From Schistosoma haematobium (taxonomy: Eukaryota; Platyhelminthes; Trematoda; Strigeidida; Schistosomatidae), in the NCBI RefSeq assembly GCF_000699445.3, contig NC_067196.1, forward strand, positions 81,210,364-81,274,363: a stretch of 64,000 bases of DNA, given 5' to 3'. Below are positions 35,901 through 42,878 of this stretch, one piece after another (the first letter of the stretch is position 1; each line of letters opens with the position of its first letter). Both the position numbers and the translations under genes were made by a program. A model generated the notes under the pieces. The model was given only the letters and a program-made list of their open reading frames with translations. It did not search any database and had not been told where the DNA came from.

Positions 35901-38261
35901 GACTACAAAACATTATAGCTTTCTCCACTAAATATTTCAAAAAAATTAAGCTCAGGTTTACCTAATCTTAAGACTTCAATGAATATGAAACTCTGGAGTG
36001 ACTTTATTTCACATATCATAGTAGATATATCGATCTATATTGTTTTGACTAGCAGAAGATGAAAATAAACAAAGACTAATTCGTTACTATTATTATTTTG
36101 AAATATATTTGCAGCTGATTATGAAAAATTTCAAGACAACCTTAAAGATAAAGATTGTGTAAAAACAACAAATGAATCAAATATGAACGTTGGTTGTTTA
36201 GCTGCAGCAAAAAATAAAACAGCGAAAACAGCCCTCCCGTTCATAGCTATTCCAATTATACTTTTCCTGTTACAGGTATGATACAAAAATGTTAATGATT
36301 ACTGTCGTCTTATTATTATTATTATCACTATCGATATTATTTTCAGAGTTCATTCGTTTATGCTATTTTATTTCATAATATTTACCTTTATGCTTAAATG
36401 GAATTCATCAATCAGAATAATCATATGATATGATATGGTGGGCAATTGAGCTTTTTGGTGAACTGGTTGAAGTTAGATATTAACACCGTTGAATACAGGC
36501 TTAGTAGTCTAGGGGTTAGATGTTTGCATGCAAGACCGATAAGTCCTAGGTTTGAATCTCGCGGGGTGAGATCGTGAATGCGCACTGTTGAAGAGTCCCA
36601 CAGTAGGACTAAACGGCCACTTAGTGCTTCCAGGATTTCTACAGTGGTCTAGTCTCAATCGGCTCATCAATTCAATTATAAAATGAATAGTTAATGTTTG
36701 AAAATAATTAACCTTTACATACTACAATGATAAACACTTCACATATTTTCAAAAAGTAAGACTTCATCTTTTTATTCAATGATCATAAGAATCAAATATA
36801 TATTTGTATTTCATATTTACTATTCATTGATGTCTTTTTATTTCAGTTTATCATGAGTTAAAGTTATTTAATTATCTGAAATAATATTATTTAACAGAGT
36901 GGATTTTATCATACACAGATGAAGAAAAACATTGAAATATTTAAAACAAATATTTCCTTTTTGTAAGCAATGATGGTCAGTGGCTAGCAGTGGAATCCAG
37001 GAAGCGCGTTCCGTCCTATTTGGGAGTCGTCAGCTGGATGTACCTGCATTTCAGAGTTGTAATGATAGATAATGATGGATGATTGCTTACAAAAAGCTTG
37101 TGAATTAAGACAATATCGAGGCATAGGCACAGTATGCACATATGCTAATAACAGACTGATCAATTGCAGTCTTAAACCTCAATGGGAAGATACAAGCTAA
37201 ACAATATCAAGTGAATTCAAATATTTCCTTGATAATTAATCGATTTCTTTGTGTTTCTAACTAATGTAAGATATATATTATATCGGGTATTCATTTGAAT
37301 TAAATCATCAAGTGGTTAAACACTTTTAGTTATATGCCTATATGTTCAAAATTCGTCAACTGAACTACTGATAATGATGAAAGTAAGGTTGGATGAGTAG
37401 TAGAATAAGAACAAATAACCAGTTATATAATTAAGTTTGTTTTTATTAATTTTCAAGAATCATTATGAATAAATTTACATATAAAATAATATAACTCACT
37501 ATATTTTTACATATATGTTATTCGTTAGCCATCCTATGTGTTAACGTTATTGTTTTTAAATATATATATATATATTTAATAGTTGAGATCATAAGGCAAT
37601 TGAAGCTAGACCACCATGGAAAACCTGGAAGCATTTGACGGCCGATCTCGTGAGGCGGAATCGTTGGTGCGCACTGTTGAGGAGTCCACAGTCGGATGAA
37701 ACGGCCGTCCAATGCTCCCGGGTTTTCCATGATGATCTAGCTTCAATTGAATCATTATCTTAACTATTAAAATTACGATAATATCCACAAAACTCCTTCT
37801 GATACTAACTGATACATTGATAAACTATGAAATAATTTTTCTTATTGAACTATTTGATTAAATTTAAAGCTGTAGTTTTAAACGAATATTCTTCAAGATT
37901 AGAACGAATAGTTTGACAGAAATTGGGCGCCGAGTCAAGAGAAGTCATTATATGTGAAAAATATATTTGAAATAATATCAGCGATTGAAATTTAAATAAT
38001 CCCAACGTTTCGTCCAGCTAACTTGTCTGGACTTCTTCAGAAGAAATCACTGAGATTATTTCAAATTTAATTTTCACATATAATGAAGTTTTAAAGTTAT
38101 TTTTTTTTATTATACAGAATTATAAATAAATAGTTGATTTACAGTAGTTACTATTTAATCCAATTAATTTTAAATTTTTATTGTTATAGATTGCTACTAT
38201 CGGGATCTCCATCTTTTTAATTTGCCGAATTCAAAAATGGGACAATGAACTCTACTATTAA
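20420..38261 (+). CDS. tetraspanin, seven-exon gene
   Basis: Tetraspanin-family membrane protein, expected to organise membrane microdomains in cell membranes or the fluke tegument. Joining 20420-20479, 26328-26564, 29688-29762, 32993-33118, 34095-34251, 36115-36275 and 38190-38261 gives 888 nt (295 residues plus TAA). Every junction is GT-AG and the phases match (0,0,0,0,1,0). Membrane segments fall near residues 8-33, 66-88, 94-118 and 258-285. The large loop (about 119-257) has the CCG motif at 169-171 and cysteines 169, 170, 207, 208, 233 and 246. N-glycosylation sequons lie at N238 and N252. The tail is 11 residues. An in-frame TGA at 20402 lies upstream of the start, and the ATG has A at -3 and G at +4. 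Length is normal for the family (about 200-350). I cannot assign it to a named schistosome TSP. Introns of 5848, 3123, 3230, 976, 1863 and 1914 bp are largely filled with repeats. Confidence 0.93.
20869..21048 (-). mobile_element. RTE-1-derived mini-element (5' UTR fused to TAAG tail)
   Basis: On the minus strand, the first ~115 bp of RTE-1 (21048 to about 20930) is followed immediately by 12 to 13 TAAG repeats (20919-20869). The whole coding region is absent. It lies at the start of tetraspanin intron 1. This could be an internal deletion or a non-autonomous derivative. Confidence 0.7.
21356..21495. repeat. repeat C foldback copy in intron 1
   Basis: Minus arm (TGGAGTTTTGTTCTTTGAGC .. GAACGACATCATCAGCACAA) joined to a + arm (CAGCTCAAAGAACAAAACTC .. 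TGAGCTACAAATC). The minus arm carries the same CTGATGA..GAAA core. Confidence 0.75.
22283..22450 (-). mobile_element. RTE-1 3' end fragment, fused to SINE A
   Basis: Reverse complement of the RTE-1 C-terminal codons and tail, in tetraspanin intron 1. It joins directly at about 22450 to a forward SINE A head (GATAAGTGGATAACGC), a junction suggesting template switching or nested insertion. Confidence 0.8.
22451..22615 (+). mobile_element. SINE A in tetraspanin intron 1, sense
   Basis: Head GATAAGTGGATAACGC joined directly to an RTE-1 end. Hammerhead reads CTGACAA and CTAAAC, dead. Confidence 0.78.
23168..23287 (-). mobile_element. SINE B 3' half in tetraspanin intron 1
   Basis: Antisense to the gene. 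The hammerhead core CTGAGGA/GAAA is preserved, cleavage site GTT, one stem I mismatch. Truncated at the loop before the tRNA-like head. Confidence 0.78.
23706..23816 (-). mobile_element. very short RTE-1 insertion with target-site duplication
   Basis: About 93 bp of RTE-1 3' end (23715-23807) with the degenerate TTAC tail on the left, flanked by the direct repeat AACTCATAC (23706-23714 and 23808-23816). It is an extreme 5' truncation, in tetraspanin intron 1. Confidence 0.75.
23820..26045. other. tetraspanin intron 1, unrecognised part
   Basis: About 2.2 kb without a match to the repeat families described here. Confidence 0.6.
26050..26140. repeat. degenerate foldback relative of the 54.7 kb hammerhead-like repeat
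   Basis: Left arm CGTGGCTTATTGTAAGCCAC..CAGAGTAA faces right arm TTACTCTAAAGAAGTGGG..TTATGAAACGTC. The core of the + arm reads CTAAAGA. Just upstream of tetraspanin exon 2. Confidence 0.45.
26328..26564 (+). CDS. tetraspanin exon 2 (TM1 end, EC1, TM2)
   Basis: 79 codons between the acceptor AATTTAG (26321-26327) and donor GTAAGT (26565), phase 0 at both ends. It encodes the end of TM1 ([10 protein letters not shown]), the small extracellular loop, TM2 with the family-typical NFVGCWGVV, and the short intracellular loop IENRG before TM3. A TTG-initiated reading from 26337 is only part of the exon; the open frame extends back to the acceptor. Confidence 0.95.
27170..27368 (-). mobile_element. 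SINE B, partial, in tetraspanin intron 2
   Basis: Contains the box B complement (GACTTGAACCCAGGACC), a mutated hammerhead core (CTGAGAG) and the GAGCCGGCATCCAA head edge, where it meets RTE-2. Confidence 0.75.
27369..28520 (+). mobile_element. second RTE-like lineage (RTE-2), degenerate, in intron 2
   Basis: Translates with stops as [42 protein letters not shown] and, after a frame change, [17 protein letters not shown] and a 3' segment ending near 28520. Same enzyme family as RTE-1 but clearly a different lineage (ETWPL versus ETWRT). Sense to the tetraspanin gene. Its left end abuts a SINE B at 27368. Confidence 0.78.
28525..29680. other. tetraspanin intron 2, unrecognised part
   Basis: AT-rich, no repeat family matched. 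Confidence 0.6.
29688..29762 (+). CDS. tetraspanin exon 3 (TM3)
   Basis: 25 codons, acceptor TTTTAG at 29682-29687 and donor GTAAAT at 29763, phase 0/0. It encodes [20 protein letters not shown], the third membrane segment, with the acidic residue near its extracellular end that is usual in TM3 of the family. Confidence 0.92.
30090..30925 (-). mobile_element. RTE-1 copy in tetraspanin intron 3
   Basis: Antisense to the host gene. It spans the RT C-terminal half to the 3' tail. It shares with the copy at 7545-8625 the 24-nt deletion and the stop after VKA. The catalytic box reads FKHD, keeping the second aspartate codon GAC. Confidence 0.87.
31690..31795. repeat. repeat C foldback copy in intron 3
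   Basis: Arms TGGAGTTTTGTTCTCTGAGC and GCTCAGAAAACAAAACTCCA, separated by about 18 bp, then CATCAAAATCATCCACC. The hammerhead-like segment is absent. Confidence 0.75.
31985..32375 (-). mobile_element. SINE B, full length, in tetraspanin intron 3
   Basis: Complete antisense unit. Hammerhead core CTGAGGA/GAAA present but stem III reads AAG in place of ACG, weakening it. Confidence 0.83.
32993..33118 (+). CDS. tetraspanin exon 4 (first part of large loop)
   Basis: 42 codons after a T-rich tract and acceptor CTAG, ending at donor GTGAGT (33119), phase 0/0. It encodes the helical A/B region of the large extracellular loop, from WKEDYEKS to MDQLMIE, immediately before the CCG motif of exon 5. Confidence 0.93.
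33348..33808 (+). repeat. LTR-like repeat D, copy 1
   Basis: About 460 bp starting TGTTGACGGGC and ending near ACCACA, in tetraspanin intron 4. It aligns along its length with 46720-47204, sharing CTGACTCCA, GGTTAATC..TATTTATAGT, TTACAGACATGTGATGA and ACGCTCAT. The length, TG..CA ends and TATTTATAG suggest a solo LTR of a Gypsy-type element. No flanking 5-bp duplication is evident and no internal coding region is adjacent. Confidence 0.5.
34095..34251 (+). CDS. tetraspanin exon 5 (CCG motif)
   Basis: 157 nt, entered in phase 0 and left in phase 1 at donor GTATGC (34252). It begins [12 protein letters not shown], the diagnostic tetraspanin CCG signature, and contains PPACC, the second cysteine pair of the loop. 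Confidence 0.95.
34318..34485 (+). mobile_element. SINE B 3' half in tetraspanin intron 5
   Basis: A short inverted 3' end (GGGGATTTGTAGAGAT, 34317-34332) is followed by a TAG microsatellite, then + hammerhead and 3' body. The core reads CCGAGGA, so it is inactive. Confidence 0.7.
35040..35300 (+). repeat. dispersed repeat E, copy 1, with perfect palindrome
   Basis: Begins with GCTACTTATGTC-GACA-GACATAAGTAGC (35048-35075), then about 220 bp that aligns with 47487-47735 (shared TTGAAGAAAACA, GAATCA..CAGAATGTG, TGGTTCT, TTGTCACTA). In tetraspanin intron 5. Unclassified. Confidence 0.55.
35526..35665 (-). mobile_element. SINE B 5' leader fragment in intron 5
   Basis: Matches the leader of full-length copies (CACCATTGTCTTCAGTGAGC, CCACTGGT..CGGCTTCTCAC). 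No tRNA-like head or hammerhead. Confidence 0.75.
36115..36275 (+). CDS. tetraspanin exon 6 (loop end, start of TM4)
   Basis: 161 nt after acceptor TTTGCAG (36108-36114), completing the split codon from exon 5; donor GTATGA at 36276. It carries the last two loop cysteines (DKDC and NVGC), sequons NES and NKT, and the hydrophobic start of TM4 ([14 protein letters not shown]). Confidence 0.94.
36430..36685 (+). mobile_element. SINE B in tetraspanin intron 6, sense
   Basis: tRNA-like head with GGTTTGAATCTCG, hammerhead with TTGAAGA and CTAAAC (two core changes), 3' body to TCAATTATAAA. Sense to the gene and catalytically dead. Confidence 0.8.
36975..37200. mobile_element. SINE A foldback composite in intron 6
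   Basis: Minus hammerhead half (36975-37045) joined to a + 3' body (about 37060-37200), with outer arms GTAAGCAATGATGG and TGATGGATGATTGCTTAC. Same arrangement as 57525-57740. Confidence 0.75.
37575..37775. mobile_element. SINE B foldback pair in intron 6
   Basis: Minus 3' body (37575-37645) followed by a + half (about 37650-37775) with hammerhead TTGAGGA..GAAAC. The arms are complementary over about 65 bp. Confidence 0.78.
37945..38093 (-). repeat. hammerhead-like foldback repeat in intron 6
   Basis: Arms of about 40 bp (CATTATATGTGAAAAATATA.. and ..TTTTCACATATAATG) flank a minus-strand core: CTGAAGA (38040-38034), stem II GTCCAG/CTGGAC, GAAAC (38011-38007), then GTTGGG. The motif resembles hammerheads reported in Penelope-like elements. 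No reverse transcriptase is present. Confidence 0.5.
38190..38261 (+). CDS. tetraspanin exon 7 (TM4 end, C-terminus)
   Basis: Acceptor TTATAG at 38184-38189, then 23 codons and TAA at 38259-38261. It encodes [12 protein letters not shown], completing TM4, and a short cytoplasmic tail [11 protein letters not shown]. Confidence 0.92.
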   Translation: MATIGISIFLICRIQKWDNELYY

Positions 38262-38316
38262 AGGTCATTTTCACTTTTAATGAAATAGATGTATGTAAAA
38301 CTTGAAAAGTATTATA

Positions 38317-38322
38317 AATAAA
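38317..38322 (+). promoter_or_regulatory. candidate polyadenylation signal of the tetraspanin gene
   Basis: AATAAA lies 56 bp after the tetraspanin stop codon. Further AATAAA hexamers occur at 38776 and 38856, so a longer 3' UTR is also possible. Confidence 0.5.
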
Positions 38323-38348
38323 AAAGAAGAACATTTTTAACGACTAAG

Positions 38349-38383
38349 TATGATTATTATTATTATTATTATTATTATTATTG
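38349..38383. repeat. (ATT)n microsatellite
   Basis: About eleven ATT units just after the tetraspanin 3' end. Confidence 0.9.
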
Positions 38384-38389
38384 TATTAA

Positions 38390-40465
38390 ATATCTTTAAA
38401 CAGTCTTTAATCTGTTCGTCTTCTCGGAATGAAATACAGAAAAACCGGTTAGACGATATGCCATATTGAATGTTCGTATTCTTGACATTTAATTCAATCA
38501 ATCTTTTGTTTAAAATGACAAAACGATATTTTGTAAATGTATGTGTATGCATGTGTGTATTTGTATGGATAGATGTTTATTTACTTTTCTGTTATTATTA
38601 AGTATTTAATCATTTTGGTTTATAGAGCCTTCAAACATTTCAAATGTTTGATAGGCTAGATTGTTTTATAACTGCATATAAACGTAGGCGCATTGTTTTT
38701 TTTGTTGGTGTTATTACTTTGACCTATATATACTCCATGTTCAAATAATTGATTTCTTCAAATTAATGTTATTGAAATAAATGTTATGCCTCAAGATCAT
38801 GGAACTCAATATTGTTGTTCTCTTTTTCATTGTTGGGGTAACAATAATTTTCTAGAATAAATTAACATAAGCTTGGTTTTAATTTTGTACTAGTAGCTTC
38901 TATCACTATGGTCACTATAAAATGAATCAAAATAATTCATCTCTCATATAGCAAAATTTGTTGAATAAAGACCAGTTGGCTTTTTTCTAGGGTATTCTTC
39001 AATTCTAATACCAAGTTGTGTATGAGTATAATTCTGATGATTTAAAGATAGCCGCTTATACAAAACTAAAACTGTTAATTGAATAAATCATCTATTGTGT
39101 TACTAATTTGTATTAGCTATTTTCAAATGCCTGAGCAATTGACAACCTGTTTCGTTTTTAATACCTATTCTTACTGAATTTTGGAGTATATATTCGATAA
39201 GTCTATGCGAATATTCGACAGCCTGTAATTAATGAATTGAGAAGTTAATACTTTAAAAGCTTTAATCAAGAAGCAGTAGATAGTAGCCTTGGTGTCTTTT
39301 AGAGATTACATGCGGTTCATCGGATCCCAGTGCAATGAATAGATGGTATTGAGATGTTGACGGTAAACCTGATCTTATGTTCATTACCTTGTAAAGTCGC
39401 TTATATATCACTTGAAAATCCCGATTTTAGCTGAATTACCAATCTAATTTTCTCTAATTTCTAAAATTTTCTTCTCAAATTAGGAGAATATGAGATTCTA
39501 TGTAAATTCGGTATCTGAAGGCAAATAATTGGATACATAGATTAATATGTATATAATCGCGCTACTTGATTGTTAACTTAATTCTTGTGTCGGAATCTTC
39601 TTACTTAAATGGTTTTTACAATTAGATAACCACCACTCTAGCCATTTCCATTTTCCTAACAGTATACTGTGGAACAGACCAGTATTACAGCTGAATTTTA
39701 CAAACTAACTGTCAGTCCCCAAGGCTGATTAATACGAGGTATGGTATTCAGGAGTGGACCAGTACTCAAATCAGACTGACCACAATAAGAACACACAAAG
39801 TCATATCATATTTGTAGTTTTAATTAAGCACGTAATAATGTTCAATGCAATTATTGGTTAGCATAAACATCACATACATACCGAAAAACAATATTACCGT
39901 CTGAGAACGACATCTAAACTTTATTCAAATAATTACCATAGAGAATATTTTGCAAGTATAGAGGATATTCAGTTAATCTAAAGTGAGTAGCTAATAACTT
40001 CAATAATTTATGTATGGCATTATAACTGTGTTACAATAATTCACCCTACATGGTTGAGCTTAATTCCATTGAGTGAATTGCAATTGACTCATTCATACTT
40101 TAAACTTTCTACAATTGGTTCACTAGCATGAATCGATTTGTGTTAAGTCACTTTCAAAATACACTGGAATTTTTCTTAATCTTACCTAACAATACAATAG
40201 TAATAATAGTTCACTGTCAGTACTAGATTAATCCCATTCTGAATAATAGAACAAGTTGAATGTAAAAATACCGACCAGTAAATTGAGATTTATTAAACTT
40301 TAGGTTCTACACTGGTTATATGACTTGTGGATCATAAATCTAATTATTTGAACTATGACTGCTCAATACATAGGAGCTTTAGAAAAATAGTTGAATCAGC
40401 TGTTTAGTCTTTTCTCGGGTTCAATATTACTTGAGTTTACAGAAGATAGAGACAATGAAAAAGAC
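38390..40465. other. intergenic sequence downstream of tetraspanin
   Basis: No open frame of interest. 39650-39790 and 40260-40310 share GACCAGTA-type words but are not clearly a repeat. Confidence 0.5.
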
Positions 40466-40468
40466 ATA

Positions 40469-40470
<2 letters not shown>

Positions 40471-40511
<41 letters not shown>
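40471..40511. repeat. (TA)n microsatellite
   Basis: About twenty TA units. The ORF spanning it (40431-40703) is not credible as a gene. Confidence 0.9.
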
Positions 40512-40513
<2 letters not shown>

Positions 40514-41008
40514 TGATTATTATATTATTACAAAAGTCAATAATGATGGTCAGAAACGGTATCACCAACTTAGCCTTGAATGTATCTTGGTAACAAATGT
40601 CGATAAATGTTCTTTATTTTCAATTCAGTTACTAATTTTTTTTAAACTGACCAAAGTCTACAGTCACTTGTTTAGTACTCTAAAAATACTGAAAAGAAAC
40701 TAAGTAACAAATGATGAACCCATTTAACTTAATAAAAAATTTCTATTTTTATGTGGTTAAGTACAAATAATGGTTAATAGTTATTAAAGGCATTTTAGAA
40801 TATTAACCTTTGAATAAATCAATATTTTTTTCGTAAATGTTCACATGTAACCTAATAGGTTTTGTTGAATTCTTATCAATTTTGGTTAGTTTTATGATGA
40901 TGACACTTTTTTTTTGTATTTTCTAAATTACAAATTATTATTCTTTTAAAACAATTAACTACTGTTTAGTAATTAAGTAATGAATGTTAGTTGTATAATT
41001 ATGCTTTA

Positions 41009-41525
41009 CAACTGAAGAACACCTGGAACTCAAAACAATTACCAACCAACACCGAGGTCAGAATTTTCAATACAAATATCAAAACAGTTCTACTGTATGG
41101 GGCAGAAATTCGGAGAACTGGAAAGCTATGATCCAGAAGATACAAGTGTTTATTAACAGCTGTCTATGCAAAATACTTCGGACCCGTTGGCCAGACACTA
41201 TCAGAAACAACCTACTGTGGGAGAGAACAAACCAGATCCCAGTGGAGGAAGAAATAAGGAAGAAGCGATGGAAGTGGATAGGACACACATTGAGGAAAGC
41301 ACCCAACTGCGTCACAAGACAAGCCCTCACATGGATCCCTCAAGGCCGAAGGAGGAGAAGAGGAAGACCAAAGAACACATTACGCCGAGGAATGGAAACA
41401 AACATGAGAAAAATGAAAAAAACTGGATAGATCTGGAAGGGAAGGCCCATGACAGATTGGGTAGGAGAATGTTGGTCGGCGGCCTGTGCTCCATTGAGAG
41501 TAACAGGCGTAAGTAAGTGAGTAAG
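41009..41525 (+). mobile_element. RTE-1 3' fragment, divergent subfamily
   Basis: Coding segment with [34 protein letters not shown] and [11 protein letters not shown], ending in AACAGGCGTAAGTAAGTGAG. The subfamily differs from the reference (NQIP versus NQLP, APNC versus SPNC) and matches the copy at 55983. A frame of 100 codons remains open (41128-41430). Confidence 0.87.
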
Positions 41526-41823
41526 TATAAACATGCTACAATGAAATGTATAACACTATGTAAATGACTAATATTATATAAATAAACTCTTAAGACTAAT
41601 GTGAATGATTCTTTTAAGTTTGTCAATAAAATTTCTTGAAACAAAACAATCTTTCCTTAAAAACAAACTCATGATATCTGTTGATAAACCATCCTTATTC
41701 ATTAATATACAAGAAACTGGGAAAGTTAGAAACTAGAATTTCTATTTGCATGCTAAAAGTGTTACTTCGTAAGTGGATAACGAATGTTTAATGCTCACTG
41801 TCAGTTCACTTGCAATCATCAGT

Positions 41824-42215
41824 ATAGGGTTGTTAAACCATCATAAAAACCTGAAAGTGCTGAACGGCTATCTCATTAATGTGTGGAAATCCTCGTTAGA
41901 GCTCATCTACAACTCTTCACGAGGGAGTCGAACCCAGGACATTCAGTCCCGCGCAAATGCCTTAATTCTAGACTACTGAGTCTGCATCCAGCGGTATTAA
42001 TGTTCAACGTCAATCAATCCACGATACTGCGCGACCATTTTTCATTGTGCTTGGTGTGTAACTTCCTCACATATGCTCTCTAGTGACTAGCTTCAAGAAG
42101 GAATTCTCCGAGTTATATTAAGAAACCGTGACCAGTGGAGTTCAACTATGTCGGGTGTGAGGCAGTTATTCGCCGAATACAATGGAAGATGGTCGCATAA
42201 TTTCGTAAAATCAAT
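41824..42215. mobile_element. SINE B foldback pair
   Basis: Minus copy (41824-42075) with box B complement GAGTCGAACCCAGGAC, then a + leader from about 42075 (CTAGTGACTAGCTTCAAGA to CAATGGAAGATGGTCGC). The + arm contains only the leader. Confidence 0.72.
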
Positions 42216-42275
42216 CATAATCTTGCAGTTTATTCTCACTATACAGACGACGCATTTCTATTACGTACGAATGAA

Positions 42276-42578
42276 ATGGAAAAGATTAGTATTTCTAGAA
42301 GATTTAACACACTTCATCCACCGACCAACTTCACGTTGGATGAAGAACTTAATGATAGTATCTCATTTCTAGTCGTCTCATTAACAAATAGGCTGAGTGA
42401 AACATTAAAAAGAACTGTGTCTAGAAAACCGATTACACATAGTATACCCATTTTAATAACTCTATACCACTCAAGTACTAAAGAGAGAGTACAACACAAT
42501 ATCTTAGGTGATCCCATTAAAAAGGACTTAATCTCCATCAACAAATTAATTCATCAAAATACATTAGGAAAAGTATGA
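42276..42578 (+). CDS. unidentified 100-codon ORF
   Basis: ATG-initiated frame rich in charged and polar residues (NTLHPPTNFTLDEELNDSIS near the start, LGDPIKKDLISINKL near the end). It lies between an inverted SINE B pair and the full-length RTE-like element. No domain recognised and no splice signals chosen. It may be a remnant of an unclassified mobile element or an exon. Confidence 0.22.
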   Translation: MEKISISRRFNTLHPPTNFTLDEELNDSISFLVVSLTNRLSETLKRTVSRKPITHSIPILITLYHSSTKERVQHNILGDPIKKDLISINKLIHQNTLGKV

Positions 42579-42878
42579 TCCGGTCTAGAACCAAGTTGGA
42601 GTTAATGACAACTACTAAAAAATCCATGTCTTTAAAATATAGATCTAAAACAAAAATATTAATGAAATAGTAAATCAATGGGTAAAAAATCTAAACTGGA
42701 TATCCTATTCTCTGACCATCTTATCATTTGCATCCAAAGTAAGATTAAAAATTTCGAATTAGTATCACTCATGTCCATTCGCCAATTTAAATATTCTTTT
42801 TGAACTATTTACATTGAGTGTACAATTAGATAAGTCCTTCACTTAATTTTTGGACGTCATCCAACTTGGTCAATGAAT

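Noticed and set aside
40431..40703. 90-codon frame with an IY repeat
   Set aside because: Produced by a TA microsatellite; no supporting domain or splice context.
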